In this document: positions 1-9,101 of the stretch, piece after piece
How the letters are laid out: each line of letters opens with the position of its first letter
How positions within the stretch are numbered: the stretch's first letter is position 1
Origin: an uncultured Methylococcaceae bacterium
GTDB taxonomy: Bacteria; Pseudomonadota; Gammaproteobacteria; Methylococcales; Methylomonadaceae
Reading direction: 5' to 3'
NCBI GenBank assembly: GCA_903863905.1
Contig: CAIPDT010000084.1
Location: forward strand, 1-43,499
Length of the DNA: 43,499 nucleotides
Position numbers and translations under genes: made by a program
Notes under the pieces: model-generated
Database searches by the model: none
What the model was told of the DNA's origin: nothing
Seen by the model: the letters and a program-made list of their open reading frames with translations, nothing else

Positions 1-75
1 CAAAAACTGAGAGATTCTGAAGAATATTTACAACACACTAAAATACTTCTGACACATTTTTAAACTTCATAATAG

Positions 76-101
76 AGTATTAATGAATACTCATTAATAC
101 T
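76..101. repeat. perfect 11-bp inverted repeat followed by a T run
   Basis: The arms AGTATTAATGA and TCATTAATACT surround a 4-base loop (ATAC). Further T residues follow on the plus strand, the shape of a weak, GC-poor intrinsic terminator. With no GC in the core it may equally be an operator-like palindrome. No gene is visible upstream inside the window, so its role is unknown. Confidence 0.45.
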
Positions 102-116
102 TTTTATCATCCATCA

Positions 117-135
117 AATAGATATGATATCTATT
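117..135. repeat. 19-bp palindrome
   Basis: AATAGATAT and ATATCTATT are perfect 9-bp arms around a single central G. The size and odd symmetry are operator-like, but no promoter or gene is close enough to assign a role. Confidence 0.4.
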
Positions 136-404
136 ACACAATTGAATGATAATCCTTAGCTACATAGAACCCACTAAAATAGAATAAAGAGAGACAACTA
201 AATATCCTATAAATATACAAAGCATGCCAGATAACACAATTGCCCCTTTATACATAAGAGCACCTAAAACACCCATATAATTACCCCTTTAAAGATACAC
301 CCATATAAAATCTTACTTAAATATCGAAACTTTTAATTTAAAAACCAAACATTTTCTGTTTTATATACGCACAAACAAATCATAACATTACTTCTTTTTA
401 CCTT

Positions 405-438
405 TACTTTATAAAAGTATTGAACTACGTAAGTTCAA
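405..438. repeat. two abutting palindromes
   Basis: TACTTT-ATA-AAAGTA (405-419) is followed without a gap by TTGAACT-ACGTA-AGTTCAA (420-438). Both are perfect, and the second has 7-bp arms with some GC content. Adjacent dyads of this size look like paired regulator-binding sites. They lie about 480 bp upstream of the -24/-12 promoter at 901-916. The binding protein is unknown. Confidence 0.4.
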
Positions 439-566
439 CACGGAAAGAAGTATATCAAAATGTAAAAAGACTTTAAAGATAAATATAAATTATTTTTCTT
501 ATAACCCATGAAATTAGAGATATAACATAAAATCAAAGAATAAAAAACATATAACATATTTACTAA

Positions 567-607
567 CACCATAATAAACATTAGGTTTTTTAATGTTTAT
601 TATGGTG
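567..607. repeat. perfect 17-bp inverted repeat, 7-nt loop
   Basis: The left arm (567-583) reads CACCATAATAAACATTA and the right arm (591-607) is its exact reverse complement, around the loop GGTTTTT. No T tract follows on the plus strand (ACGCCATAATG comes next), so it is a poor intrinsic terminator. The outer ATGGTG continues into ACGCCAT, making a second, partial dyad. It could be a cruciform or regulator site, a small-RNA hairpin or the remnant of a small mobile repeat. Confidence 0.55.
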
Positions 608-690
608 ACGCCATAATGTTAAGTTATTTTCATAAAATATTATTACACACACAATATCTCAAGGTAAAAAAATTTTCAAGCTGATATTTG

Positions 691-710
691 TAACAATTGG
701 TAACAATTGC
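691..710. repeat. tandem decamer TAACAATTG(G/C)
   Basis: Two copies, TAACAATTGG and TAACAATTGC, lie head to tail with a 10-bp period, so they sit on the same face of the helix. Each holds the palindrome CAATTG. They lie about 200 bp upstream of the sigma-54-like promoter, a distance usual for enhancer-binding-protein sites. No protein can be assigned from the sequence. Confidence 0.4.
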
Positions 711-900
711 CCGCACTATGCCATATATCCACCTCTCGACCACATCTGTCTTTAACTAATATCGGTGTATAATCACAAGACAGTAAAATCAGGTTATTTT
801 GCACCAACCAACGCAATGTTTATGGGTTCATTCCACCCCATTCAAATAACCATTCTCAAAAAAATTGATAACACAATGAATTTATATCATTTATTATTTA

Positions 901-916
901 TGGCACATTAACTGCA
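901..916 (+). promoter_or_regulatory. sigma-54 (-24/-12) promoter
   Basis: TGGCAC-ATTAA-CTGCA matches the sigma-54 consensus TGGCAC-N5-TTGCA with one mismatch. The invariant GG (902-903) and GC (914-915) are exactly 10 bases apart. Transcription would start near 927, about 55 bases before the ATG of the TPR gene. A near-match to the IHF site (858-870, one mismatch on the minus strand) lies at about -60, where DNA bending is usual in such promoters. This implies control by an enhancer-binding protein, which is not encoded here. Confidence 0.55.
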
Positions 917-981
917 AAACAACATTCCAATAAAACAATACGCGTCAATCAATACTCACAAAATAAACCAGGATTTAATCT

Positions 982-1836
982 ATGTTAAAACACACGCACT
1001 TTATTCTGCTCACCATCCTTTTAACTGCTAGCTTTAGTTCATCCAGTCTTGCTGAAGAAGACGCCTCAATGCACGAAGTTTATTTAGCGGCTCAAGCAGG
1101 CAAATTTGATGAAGCACAAGCAATGATGGACAAAGTCCTCAAAGATCATCCAAATAGCGCTAAAGCACATTTCGTAGAAGCTGAATTATTATCTAAACAA
1201 GACAAACTCAGTGCCGCACAAACAGAATTAGATACTGCAGAAAAATTACAGCCTGGTTTAGCATTTGTTAAACCAGAGACACTTCAAAACCTAAAATCTC
1301 GCTTAACAAATACCACTTACACATCAACACAACGGAATACGGGACAAAACCTACCGTCCGCACTTAAAGACTCTCTACCATTAATACTCATATTTTTAGG
1401 CTTAGGATTAATCATTTTAGTAATTACCTTTTTTACTCGTAAGAACACCAACCCTTATCCTCAAATGAACAAATACACCGGCAATACACCTAATCCTAAT
1501 AATCAAGGCTTCGGGAATAATGGCGGCATGACTGTCGGTCAGCCCAATAACTCAGGTATCGGCTCGGGCCTTATGGGTAATTTAGCGACGGGGGCCGCCT
1601 TAGGTGCTGGCGTCGTTGCTGGCGAAGCCTTAATGCATCATTTTATTGACGGGAACAATGAACATACCGCGCAAGCGTCTTCATTGAATGATAATACGCG
1701 TGTAGACTATAACGATAACAACTCAAACAACTTCAGCAACAATAATGATCTAGGCGGCCAAGATTTCGGTATCGCTGATAATAGCTCATGGGATGATGAC
1801 AGTTTTAGTGACGATAGCAATGATGACTGGTCATAA
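982..1836 (+). CDS. secreted/membrane-anchored TPR protein with Asn/Asp-rich tail
   Basis: A 284-residue protein of unknown function. Residues 1-24 form a signal peptide with a probable cut after SLA. Residues about 27-100 look like tetratricopeptide repeats (helical pairs with the AKAHFVEAELL pattern). One membrane helix spans about 132-153. The remaining 130 residues are low-complexity, rich in Asn, Gly and Asp, with a small hydrophobic Gly/Ala patch (GNLATGAALGAGVVAGEAL) and a very acidic end (DDSFSDDSNDDWS). The expected topology is an N-terminal periplasmic TPR domain with the tail in the cytoplasm. The ribosome site AGGA precedes the ATG. It overlaps the MgtA gene, so the two are probably translated together; I infer it may assist or sense for that pump. 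Confidence 0.8.
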   Translation: MLKHTHFILLTILLTASFSSSSLAEEDASMHEVYLAAQAGKFDEAQAMMDKVLKDHPNSAKAHFVEAELLSKQDKLSAAQTELDTAEKLQPGLAFVKPETLQNLKSRLTNTTYTSTQRNTGQNLPSALKDSLPLILIFLGLGLIILVITFFTRKNTNPYPQMNKYTGNTPNPNNQGFGNNGGMTVGQPNNSGIGSGLMGNLATGAALGAGVVAGEALMHHFIDGNNEHTAQASSLNDNTRVDYNDNNSNNFSNNNDLGGQDFGIADNSSWDDDSFSDDSNDDWS

Positions 1837-4354
1837 CACAGACCCAAATAAAACTTTTTGGAGCGTCTCAGTTACAGAGCAACTGAGACTCTTAAACTCT
1901 GAACTGACTGGACTCAGCACTGAAGAAGCTAAAAATCGTTTAAAGCAATGTCGTTCTGACCGCCTTAATAACAAGCATGAATCAAGCAACTTAACACTAT
2001 TTCTTGCTCAGTTTAAAAATTCCATTATCCTTATCTTATTGTTTGCCACTGGATTATCTTTTTATTTAAACGATAAAATTGATGCGGCTATCATCCTCAG
2101 CATCATCTTAATCAGCGGAAGTTTAGGATTTTGGCAAGAAAAAGGTGCTGTCAGCGCCATTAAAGAATTATTGGCACTCGTACAAATTACGGTATGTGTG
2201 TTACGCGATAATCAACCGACCGAAATCCCCAGTGAACACATAATTCCGGGCGATATTATCTTACTTAAAGCCGGCGATGTCATTCCTGGCGACTGCCTAC
2301 TCATCCAGTCTGAAAACTTATTTATTGATGAAGCGCTTTTAACAGGTGAAAGTTACCCTGTCGAAAAACTACCCGCCGTTTTAAACGCTAACACCCCTTT
2401 AAGTGGGCGCACAAATACACTCTGGATGGGAACACACGTACAAAGTGGCCAAGCCACTGCTTTAATCATCAGGATTGGAAAAGCCACTGAATTTGGAAAG
2501 TTATCTCAACGAATCAAACTTAAAGCACCCGAAACAGAATTTGAGAGGGGAGTAAGGCGATTTGGCTATTTACTCATGGAGGTGACTTTAATTTTGGTCA
2601 TTCTCATTTTTGCGGTAAACGTATATCTTGCCAAACCGATTGTAGATTCTTTTTTGTTTGCTTTAGCGCTTGCAGTAGGCTTAACACCGCAATTACTGCC
2701 TGCAATTATTAGCGTTAATCTAGCACATGGCGCCAAACGCATGGCCAAGCAAAAAGTCATTGTTAGGCAATTGACCTCTATTGAAAACTTTGGCAGTATG
2801 AATGTACTCTGTTCAGATAAAACAGGTACTTTAACAGAAGGTATTGTTCATCTACATGGCGCCTTGGATTTATCAGGCAACGCTAATGATAAGGTAGCTC
2901 GCTATGCTTATCTCAATTCAAGTTATGAAACTGGCTTTATCAACCCTATTGATGAAGCCATAAGACAAGCACGCCTATTTGATCTAGACCATACTGAGAA
3001 ACTAGCCGAAATTCCTTATGATTTTTACCGTAAACGCTTAAGTTTGCTCCTCAAAGATCAATCTGACACCTACTTAATTACTAAAGGTGCTTTAACAAAT
3101 ATTTTAGCCATTTGTACGCAAGCGGAACGTAGTGATGGCACATGGATTCCAATTGAAGAGGCCCGTCAAGAAATTGAACAACACTATAATGATTTTAGTC
3201 GTCAAGGCTTTCGAACCCTTGCACTGGCCTACAAAGCATTACCCGAACAAACCCAGCTCAATAATACTGATGAAGTGCAACTCTGCTTTCTAGGCTTCTT
3301 AGTATTTTTTGATCCACCTAAAGCGGGTTGCGCTGAAACTATCCATCAATTAAGGGAATTAGGTGTCACACTTAAAATTATCACAGGGGATAATCGCTTA
3401 GTTTCTGCTACCGTCAGTCAGCAACTTGGACTGGCTGAACACGAAATACTCACGGGGCCAGAAATTCGTCAAATGAGTGACCTAGCATTAATGAATCAAG
3501 TCGCCGATGTCGACTTATTTGCCGAGATTGAACCTAATCAAAAAGAACGTATTATTTTAGCCTTAAAAAAAGCGGGCTTTGTCGTCGGTTACATGGGAGA
3601 TGGTATTAATGATGTATCCGCCTTACATGCCGCAGATGTCGGTATCTCTGTCGAAAGCGCCGCTGATATCGCGAAAGAAACCGCACAAATTGTACTCTTA
3701 GAAAAAGACTTAAGTGTTTTAATTCAAGGTGTTAAAGAAGGACGTATCACCTTTGCCAATACACTAAAATATGTTTTTATGGCAACCAGTTCTAATTTTG
3801 GCAATATGTTCAGTATGGCGGGTGCTTCTTTATTTTTACCTTTCCTCCCATTATTACCCAAACAAATTCTATTAACGAATTTACTCACTGACTTTCCTGA
3901 AATGACCATTGCCTCAGACACAGTTGATTCAGAAATGATTTCCCAACCTCGACGCTGGGATATTAGATTTATTCAGAAGTTTATGATTACCTTTGGCCTT
4001 GTTAGTTCACTGTACGATTATATGACTTTTGGCCTACTGATGTTTTTAGATGTTTCGCCTGAACAATTTAGGACGGCTTGGTTTCTTGAATCAGTCGTCT
4101 CTGCGGCCCTTATTGTATTTATAGTGCGCAGTCGTCATGCCTTCTTTAAAACCCGCCCCAGTACTTATTTAACCCTTGCTACGCTCAGCGTTGTCGTCAT
4201 AACGGTGAGCGTACCGTATACTCCACTGGCGCCCTTAATCGGTTTTGTACCGTTACCACCCTATTTATTAGCACTATTAAGTTTAATTGTCATTTTATAT
4301 CTATCAACGGCTGAAATTGCAAAACTCCTATTTTATCGACATACAAAAATATAG
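1793..4354 (+). CDS. mgtA: magnesium-translocating P-type ATPase, MgtA family (P3B)
   Basis: An inner-membrane pump that imports Mg2+ (possibly Ni2+) using ATP. The P-ATPase motifs are all present: TGES at 184-187 (dephosphorylation), DKTGT with the phosphorylated Asp at 342, ITGDN, and GDGIND at 602-607. The stretch IVRQLTSIENFGSM before DKTGT and the C-terminal LTNLLTDFPEMTIASDTVD segment are characteristic of MgtA/MgtB rather than Ca2+ or heavy-metal pumps. The length, 853 residues, is slightly under the usual ~900. The longest frame overlaps the TPR gene by 44 bases; the ATG pair at 1820/1823 (MMTGHNTDPN), overlapping by 17 or 14, may be the real start. No M-box or mgtL-like leader can exist because the gene is fused in transcript with the TPR gene; the sigma-54 promoter at 901 may drive both. 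Confidence 0.9.
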   Translation: MMTVLVTIAMMTGHNTDPNKTFWSVSVTEQLRLLNSELTGLSTEEAKNRLKQCRSDRLNNKHESSNLTLFLAQFKNSIILILLFATGLSFYLNDKIDAAIILSIILISGSLGFWQEKGAVSAIKELLALVQITVCVLRDNQPTEIPSEHIIPGDIILLKAGDVIPGDCLLIQSENLFIDEALLTGESYPVEKLPAVLNANTPLSGRTNTLWMGTHVQSGQATALIIRIGKATEFGKLSQRIKLKAPETEFERGVRRFGYLLMEVTLILVILIFAVNVYLAKPIVDSFLFALALAVGLTPQLLPAIISVNLAHGAKRMAKQKVIVRQLTSIENFGSMNVLCSDKTGTLTEGIVHLHGALDLSGNANDKVARYAYLNSSYETGFINPIDEAIRQARLFDLDHTEKLAEIPYDFYRKRLSLLLKDQSDTYLITKGALTNILAICTQAERSDGTWIPIEEARQEIEQHYNDFSRQGFRTLALAYKALPEQTQLNNTDEVQLCFLGFLVFFDPPKAGCAETIHQLRELGVTLKIITGDNRLVSATVSQQLGLAEHEILTGPEIRQMSDLALMNQVADVDLFAEIEPNQKERIILALKKAGFVVGYMGDGINDVSALHAADVGISVESAADIAKETAQIVLLEKDLSVLIQGVKEGRITFANTLKYVFMATSSNFGNMFSMAGASLFLPFLPLLPKQILLTNLLTDFPEMTIASDTVDSEMISQPRRWDIRFIQKFMITFGLVSSLYDYMTFGLLMFLDVSPEQFRTAWFLESVVSAALIVFIVRSRHAFFKTRPSTYLTLATLSVVVITVSVPYTPLAPLIGFVPLPPYLLALLSLIVILYLSTAEIAKLLFYRHTKI

Positions 4355-4441
4355 CCTATAAGTTAAGAACCCCTGATAAATAAGGTCCATCCTGCTACTA
4401 TCTTAGGTTAAAAACATAATATCTGGACAAAACAGCTAAAC

Positions 4442-4469
4442 AAGGTAAAATTAGCAACCTTTTTACCTT
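4442..4469. repeat. 9-bp inverted repeat upstream of aroQ
   Basis: AAGGTAAAA and TTTTACCTT are separated by 10 bases. It lies between mgtA and aroQ, 26 bases before the aroQ ATG. It might be a weak terminator for the mgtA transcript or a leader hairpin; no T tract follows. Confidence 0.3.
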
Positions 4470-4494
4470 ATTGACCCTACTAAAATACTTGTAA

Positions 4495-4941
4495 ATGGCA
4501 ACGATTACTGTTTTAAATGGCCCTAATCTTAATTTACTGGGTGTTCGAGAACCCGGTCATTATGGTAATAAAACATTGGCTGATATACATCAATTACTTG
4601 AAGAAGAAGCTTTGACATTAAACCATCGACTTAATTTTCATCAAAATAATGCTGAACATCAAATTGTTGAATTAATCCACGAGGCTTACGCAAACAAAGT
4701 CGACTTTATAATAATTAACCCAGCAGCCTTTACGCATACGAGTGTTGCCATTCGTGATGCGTTACTGGCAACCAAAATCCCTTTTATTGAGGTTCATTTA
4801 TCAAACGTCTACGCACGTGAACCCTTTAGAAAACATTCCTACTTCTCAGATATTGCCATTGGCGTGATTTCTGGATTAGGAGCCAATGGATACACACTGG
4901 CCCTTCAGGCCGCTCATCAGATATTAACCGAGAGACCCTAA
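4495..4941 (+). CDS. aroQ: type II 3-dehydroquinate dehydratase
   Basis: Converts 3-dehydroquinate to 3-dehydroshikimate, the third step of the shikimate pathway, as a cytosolic dodecamer. The 148 residues are the normal length for the type II (AroQ) class. Visible signatures are [18 protein letters not shown] at the N-terminus with the catalytic Tyr at 23 on the mobile loop, the [17 protein letters not shown] segment, and [20 protein letters not shown], which holds the active-site His and substrate-binding residues. No clear Shine-Dalgarno sequence precedes the ATG. The stop is 3 bases before accB; aroQ-accB-accC is a very common bacterial operon, so it is likely transcribed with them. Confidence 0.95.
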   Translation: MATITVLNGPNLNLLGVREPGHYGNKTLADIHQLLEEEALTLNHRLNFHQNNAEHQIVELIHEAYANKVDFIIINPAAFTHTSVAIRDALLATKIPFIEVHLSNVYAREPFRKHSYFSDIAIGVISGLGANGYTLALQAAHQILTERP

Positions 4942-4944
4942 TCA

Positions 4945-5376
4945 ATGGATATTAGAAAAATAAAAAAACTCATCGAAATTATCGAAGAATCAGGCATTGC
5001 CGAAATTGAAATTAAAGAAGGTGAAGAGGCTATCCGTATTAGTCGTTACGGTTCATCACCAGCCCCCGTTGCCTATGCGCATGCTCCAGTACCCGCACCC
5101 ATCGCTACAACGGCAACGGCACCCGTAGAAGAAAAAATTACCGGACACACTGTTAAATCACCCATGGTAGGCACATTTTATCGTTCAGCCTCACCTGGCA
5201 CCAAAGTATTTGTAGAAATCGGACAGTCTGTTTTAGCCGGTGATACACTCTGTATTATTGAAGCAATGAAAATTCTTAATCAGATCGAAGCCGATAAAAG
5301 CGGTACAATTACGCAAATTCTGGTTGGAAATGCTGAGCCGGTTGAATACGGCCAGCCTTTATTCATCATTGGATAA
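4945..5376 (+). CDS. accB: biotin carboxyl carrier protein of acetyl-CoA carboxylase
   Basis: Carries the biotin that shuttles CO2 between biotin carboxylase (AccC) and the carboxyltransferase in the first committed step of fatty-acid synthesis. The 143-residue protein has the usual three parts: an N-terminal helical region that contacts AccC (1-45), an Ala/Pro-rich flexible linker (about 48-72), and a C-terminal biotinyl domain. The biotinylated lysine is K109 in EAMKI, and the protruding thumb motif is represented by [17 protein letters not shown]. It is followed 14 bases later by accC, its obligate partner. Confidence 0.96.
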   Translation: MDIRKIKKLIEIIEESGIAEIEIKEGEEAIRISRYGSSPAPVAYAHAPVPAPIATTATAPVEEKITGHTVKSPMVGTFYRSASPGTKVFVEIGQSVLAGDTLCIIEAMKILNQIEADKSGTITQILVGNAEPVEYGQPLFIIG

Positions 5377-5390
5377 ACAGCGGAAAATTT

Positions 5391-6734
5391 ATGTTTAGTA
5401 AAATAGTCATCGCCAATCGTGGCGAAATTGCCCTTCGTATCCTACGCGCGTGTAGAGAACTAGGGATTAAAGTCGTTGCAGTTCATTCTGAAGCTGACCG
5501 CGATCTTAAGCATGTCCGTCTCGCTGATGAATCCGTTTGCATTGGCCCAGCGGCCTCTGCTGATAGCTACTTAAATATCCCAGCAATCATCAGTGCTGCT
5601 GAAGTTACAGATGCTGAAGCTATTCACCCAGGTTACGGTTTTTTATCAGAAAATGCTGATTTCTCCGAAAAAGTAAAACAAAGTGGTTTTGTATTCATCG
5701 GCCCCAATGCAGATACTATCCGCATGATGGGGGACAAAATATCTGCCAAAAATGCCATGATCGCGGCAGGTATTCCCTGCGTACCAGGCAATAACGATCC
5801 TTTGTCTGACGATGACGAACAAAACCTTAAAATGGCGCGTGAAATTGGCTACCCCGTTATCATCAAAGCCGCGGGCGGTGGTGGTGGTAGAGGTATGCGC
5901 ACGGTACACACCGAATCAGCATTAGTTAATGCCATCTCTATGACTAAAGCAGAAGCTGGGAGTGCTTTTGGCAACCCAACCGTTTACATGGAAAAGTTCT
6001 TAGAAGATCCTCGCCACATTGAGTTTCAAATCATGGCGGATTCTTTTGGGAACGCAATCCATTTAGGCGAACGCGATTGCTCTATGCAGCGCCGCCACCA
6101 AAAAGTAGTTGAAGAAGCCCCCGCACCTGGCATTACTGAAGAACAACGCAAATTCATCGGTGAACGCTGCGCTAAAGCATGTGTCGATATCGGTTACTTA
6201 GGCGCGGGTACTTTTGAATTCTTATATGAAAAAGGTGAGTTCTTTTTTATCGAAATGAACACCCGTGTTCAAGTAGAGCATCCCGTCACAGAAATGATTA
6301 CTGGATTTGATATCGTGAAAGAACAACTTCGCATTGCTGCGGGTGAACCTTTATCGATTACTCAAGATCAAGTTAAAATAACCGGTCATGCAATCGAATG
6401 CCGTTTAAATGCTGAAGACCCTAAAACCTTCATGCCTTGCCCTGGCAAAATAGAACAATTTCATATGCCAGGTGGTCCGGGTATTCGTTGTGAAACACAC
6501 ATTTACAATGGTTATAAAGTACCCCCTTATTACGACTCTATGATTGGTAAACTTATTGCTCATGGTGAAGATCGTAAAAGCGCAATTGCTCGAATGAATA
6601 CCGCTCTCAGCGAAATTATCATTGATGGTATTAAAACCAATATTCCTTTACAACAAGACATTATGAATGACAGCGCCTTTGCTCAAGGCCAACAAAATAT
6701 CCATTATCTTGAAAAGAAATTAGGTATTCATTAA
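5391..6734 (+). CDS. accC: acetyl-CoA carboxylase, biotin carboxylase subunit
   Basis: ATP-dependent carboxylation of biotin on AccB with bicarbonate. At 447 residues it is full length. It shows the Rossmann-like N-terminal part ([22 protein letters not shown]), the ATP-grasp domain with glycine-rich loop GGGGGRGMR, and the [14 protein letters not shown] segment that binds metal and bicarbonate. The C-terminal biotin carboxylase domain follows ([15 protein letters not shown]). It is last in the aroQ-accB-accC run; a hairpin at 6758-6801 follows. Confidence 0.97.
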   Translation: MFSKIVIANRGEIALRILRACRELGIKVVAVHSEADRDLKHVRLADESVCIGPAASADSYLNIPAIISAAEVTDAEAIHPGYGFLSENADFSEKVKQSGFVFIGPNADTIRMMGDKISAKNAMIAAGIPCVPGNNDPLSDDDEQNLKMAREIGYPVIIKAAGGGGGRGMRTVHTESALVNAISMTKAEAGSAFGNPTVYMEKFLEDPRHIEFQIMADSFGNAIHLGERDCSMQRRHQKVVEEAPAPGITEEQRKFIGERCAKACVDIGYLGAGTFEFLYEKGEFFFIEMNTRVQVEHPVTEMITGFDIVKEQLRIAAGEPLSITQDQVKITGHAIECRLNAEDPKTFMPCPGKIEQFHMPGGPGIRCETHIYNGYKVPPYYDSMIGKLIAHGEDRKSAIARMNTALSEIIIDGIKTNIPLQQDIMNDSAFAQGQQNIHYLEKKLGIH

Positions 6735-6757
6735 ATCATTCATGCCGTAACTATCCA

Positions 6758-6801
6758 AAACCACCTTAATAGTCGCTCATTAGCCCTTATCAAGGTGGTT
6801 T
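6758..6801 (+). terminator. stem-loop after accC
   Basis: AAACCACCTT and AAGGTGGTTT pair perfectly over 10 bp with a 24-base loop. The stem is GC-moderate and the T tract is weak (TTTATAG), so termination here is a guess. The position, 24 bases after the accC stop and 160 before prmA, suits an operon end. Confidence 0.45.
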
Positions 6802-6963
6802 ATAGGACTAAGCAAACTCCATAAAGTCGCTTTAAATTAGTCTATTACAACCACGTTTTGCATATAAGTGCCTCAAAACCCGTTGTAGCCAACGATCTTG
6901 TTGGATACCCGCACGCTCCTAACCACTTACTCTTTAATTTTATTAAACATACTGTCTATTCTT

Positions 6964-7842
6964 ATGGCCTGGCATCAAATTTCTGTTATTACCGATGAAA
7001 ATACAGCACCACAATTAGCTGATTTTTTCAGTCATCTGGGCGCGGTTTCTGTCACCTATATGGATGCAGAAGATGAACCTGTCTATGAACCCGCTATTGG
7101 CGAAACTAAAATATGGAGCAACACTCAAGTCATTGCCTTATATGAATTGGATTCAGACCCTGATCAGATAAAAAATAAGATCTATGCGCACTTTAAGGAC
7201 TCCCACTTACAAAATTGGCTTTATGAGGCCGTAGATGACCAAGAATGGGAACGAGCTTGGATGGAATACTACAAACCAATGAAGTTTGCTGACAGACTTT
7301 GGGTTTGTCCAACCGATCAAGAACAACATGAACCGGGTACCGTCTGTTTAACCCTTGATCCAGGTCTTGCCTTCGGAACAGGAACTCATCCAACCACTGC
7401 GTTATGTTTAGAATGGTTAGCCAGTCATGACTTAACCCATAAAACAGTGATTGATTACGGCTGTGGTTCCGGCATCTTAGCGGTTGCTTCAGTATTGTTG
7501 GATGCTGAAATTGCCTACGGGGTTGATATCGACCCACAAGCCATTACAGCGACAGAAAGCAACGCGGCTAAAAACCAAGTAGAAAGTAAAATTCACTGTT
7601 ACTTACCTGAACAATTCACGCCCTTTCAAGCGGATATCGTACTCGCTAATATTTTGGCGAAACCTTTAATCGAAATGTCTGAGCATATTTGTGCTTTAGT
7701 AAAAACGGGTGGTCAATTAGTCTTATCAGGAATTTTATTCGAACAAGCTGAAGACGTTATCAATACCTATCAAAAATATATTATCTTTAATCCCTTAGTC
7801 CAACAAGAAGACTGGATTAGATTAGATGGCGTCAAACGCTAA
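6964..7842 (+). CDS. prmA: ribosomal protein L11 methyltransferase
   Basis: Trimethylates L11 (RplK) using S-adenosylmethionine. I place the start at ATG 6964 (MAWHQISVITD), giving 292 residues, almost the length of E. coli PrmA. The longer open frame, which begins with TTG at 6898, would add an unconserved hydrophobic leader. The N-terminal substrate-binding domain has the family pattern LGAVSVTYMDAEDEPVYEP. The linker WERAWMEYYKPMKF and LDPGLAFGTGTHPTT are typical, and the SAM motif I is VIDYGCGSG at 162-170. Motif IV is DIVLANILAKPL. PrmA is often next to accBC, as here. Confidence 0.93.
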   Translation: MAWHQISVITDENTAPQLADFFSHLGAVSVTYMDAEDEPVYEPAIGETKIWSNTQVIALYELDSDPDQIKNKIYAHFKDSHLQNWLYEAVDDQEWERAWMEYYKPMKFADRLWVCPTDQEQHEPGTVCLTLDPGLAFGTGTHPTTALCLEWLASHDLTHKTVIDYGCGSGILAVASVLLDAEIAYGVDIDPQAITATESNAAKNQVESKIHCYLPEQFTPFQADIVLANILAKPLIEMSEHICALVKTGGQLVLSGILFEQAEDVINTYQKYIIFNPLVQQEDWIRLDGVKR

Positions 7843-7886
7843 CCTCCTTAATCACTTTTCTCATCACTTAAAAACATCACTGACTT

Positions 7887-9083
7887 ATGTCTCTACCTGA
7901 AATTTATTTAAAAAAAAATGAAGATAAACGCCTCCGCAAGGGGCATCTGTGGGTTTTTAGTAATGAGGTTGACACCAAGAAAACATTACTGGATCAATTT
8001 AACGCCGGCGATTTAGTCAACATCAAAAGTGACGATGGCAAACTCTTAGGTACTGCGTATGTCAATCCACACACGCTAATTTGTGCTCGTTTACTCTCTA
8101 GAAAACCCAATATAAAATGTGGCGGAAACTTCTTTAAAGAGCGTTTAACGACGGCTTTAGCACTGAGAGAAAAGGTTTTTTCAAAACCTTTTTATCGTCT
8201 AATATTTGGCGAAAGCGATGGATTACCAGGTTTAGTCATCGACCGTTTTGGTGATGTTTTGTCTCTACAAATCACCACGGCCGGTATTGAACAGCGTAAA
8301 GAAATTTTAATTACCACCTTAATAGAATTATTAAATCCGACTGCCATTGTACTTAAAAATGATAATAGTCAGCGGCAACTTGAAGGTTTAAGTTTAGAAT
8401 CTGAGATCGCTTATGGTCAACTACCTGACACACTTATTATTGAAGAAAATGGGGCACAATTTAAAATTGATATCTTAGCGGGTCAAAAAACCGGTTGGTT
8501 TTATGATCATCGCAGTAGTCGAGCGCAACTTGCCTCAATGGCAAAAGGTCAACGCGTACTAGACTTATTTTCTTATACCGGTGCTTGGGGTATTCCTGCC
8601 GCCCTTTCAGGTGCATCCGAAGTGACCTGTGTCGATGCGTCTGAAAGCGCTTTAATGCTGGCAAAAGATAACGCAGAACTCAATCAAGTTGCTGATAAAA
8701 TGCACTTTGAACACAGCGATGTATTTGAATTTTTAAAGCAAGCCCGCCAAAACAACCAACTTTATGATATTATTGTTCTCGATCCACCGGCCTTAATTAA
8801 ACGTAAAAAAGATTTCAAACAAGGTTACGAAGCTTATCGACGCCTTAATCATCTTGCCTTACAAGTCTTATCTAAAAATGGCATTCTGATTTCTGCCTCC
8901 TGCTCATTCCACTTAAGCCGTGAAAATCTTCATGAAATATTACGTAGCTCCGGAAAACATATTGATCGGCATTTAGTATTTTTTGCCAGCGGTGGGCAAG
9001 GCCCTGATCATCCTATTGATCCAGCCTCACCCGAAACAGAGTATTTAAAAACTTTCTTTTGCTCAGTTTCTTCAAGTTTATAA
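7887..9083 (+). CDS. rlmI: class I rRNA cytosine-C5 methyltransferase, RlmI family
   Basis: A SAM-dependent methyltransferase that in E. coli makes m5C1962 in 23S rRNA. The 398 residues match RlmI (396). An N-terminal PUA domain (about 1-80, starting IYLKKNEDKRLRKGHLWVF) is followed by the RlmI-type middle domain and the catalytic Rossmann domain. Motif I is VLDLFSYTG at 224-232, motif IV is LDPPALIK, and the catalytic Cys is probably C339 in SASCSFH. The exact target base is inferred from the family; some relatives (YccW/YwbD-like) are untested. Confidence 0.88.
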   Translation: MSLPEIYLKKNEDKRLRKGHLWVFSNEVDTKKTLLDQFNAGDLVNIKSDDGKLLGTAYVNPHTLICARLLSRKPNIKCGGNFFKERLTTALALREKVFSKPFYRLIFGESDGLPGLVIDRFGDVLSLQITTAGIEQRKEILITTLIELLNPTAIVLKNDNSQRQLEGLSLESEIAYGQLPDTLIIEENGAQFKIDILAGQKTGWFYDHRSSRAQLASMAKGQRVLDLFSYTGAWGIPAALSGASEVTCVDASESALMLAKDNAELNQVADKMHFEHSDVFEFLKQARQNNQLYDIIVLDPPALIKRKKDFKQGYEAYRRLNHLALQVLSKNGILISASCSFHLSRENLHEILRSSGKHIDRHLVFFASGGQGPDHPIDPASPETEYLKTFFCSVSSSL

Positions 9084-9101
9084 ATTGATTGAGACATCTT
9101 G

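Larger units (their letters stand above)
1..900. other. gene-free AT-rich region with many inverted repeats
   Basis: I find no convincing coding frame here on either strand. The stretch is very AT-rich and carries at least five perfect inverted repeats and one tandem decamer, listed separately. It lies upstream of a sigma-54-type promoter, so part of it may act as an upstream activator region. It could instead hold the 3' end of a transcript from outside the window or an unannotated small RNA. At this base composition some short palindromes are expected by chance; the 17-bp arms at 567-607 are not easily explained that way. Confidence 0.6.

Noticed and set aside
567-607. Inverted repeat taken as an intrinsic terminator
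   Set aside because: The stem is almost all A/T and no T tract follows, so it is listed only as a repeat.
6898-6963. Hydrophobic leader on PrmA from a TTG start
   Set aside because: PrmA is cytosolic; the internal ATG gives the standard length and N-terminal sequence.
7193-7537. 114-codon open frame on the minus strand within prmA
   Set aside because: Antisense to the prmA SAM-binding region; no start signal and no recognisable domain.
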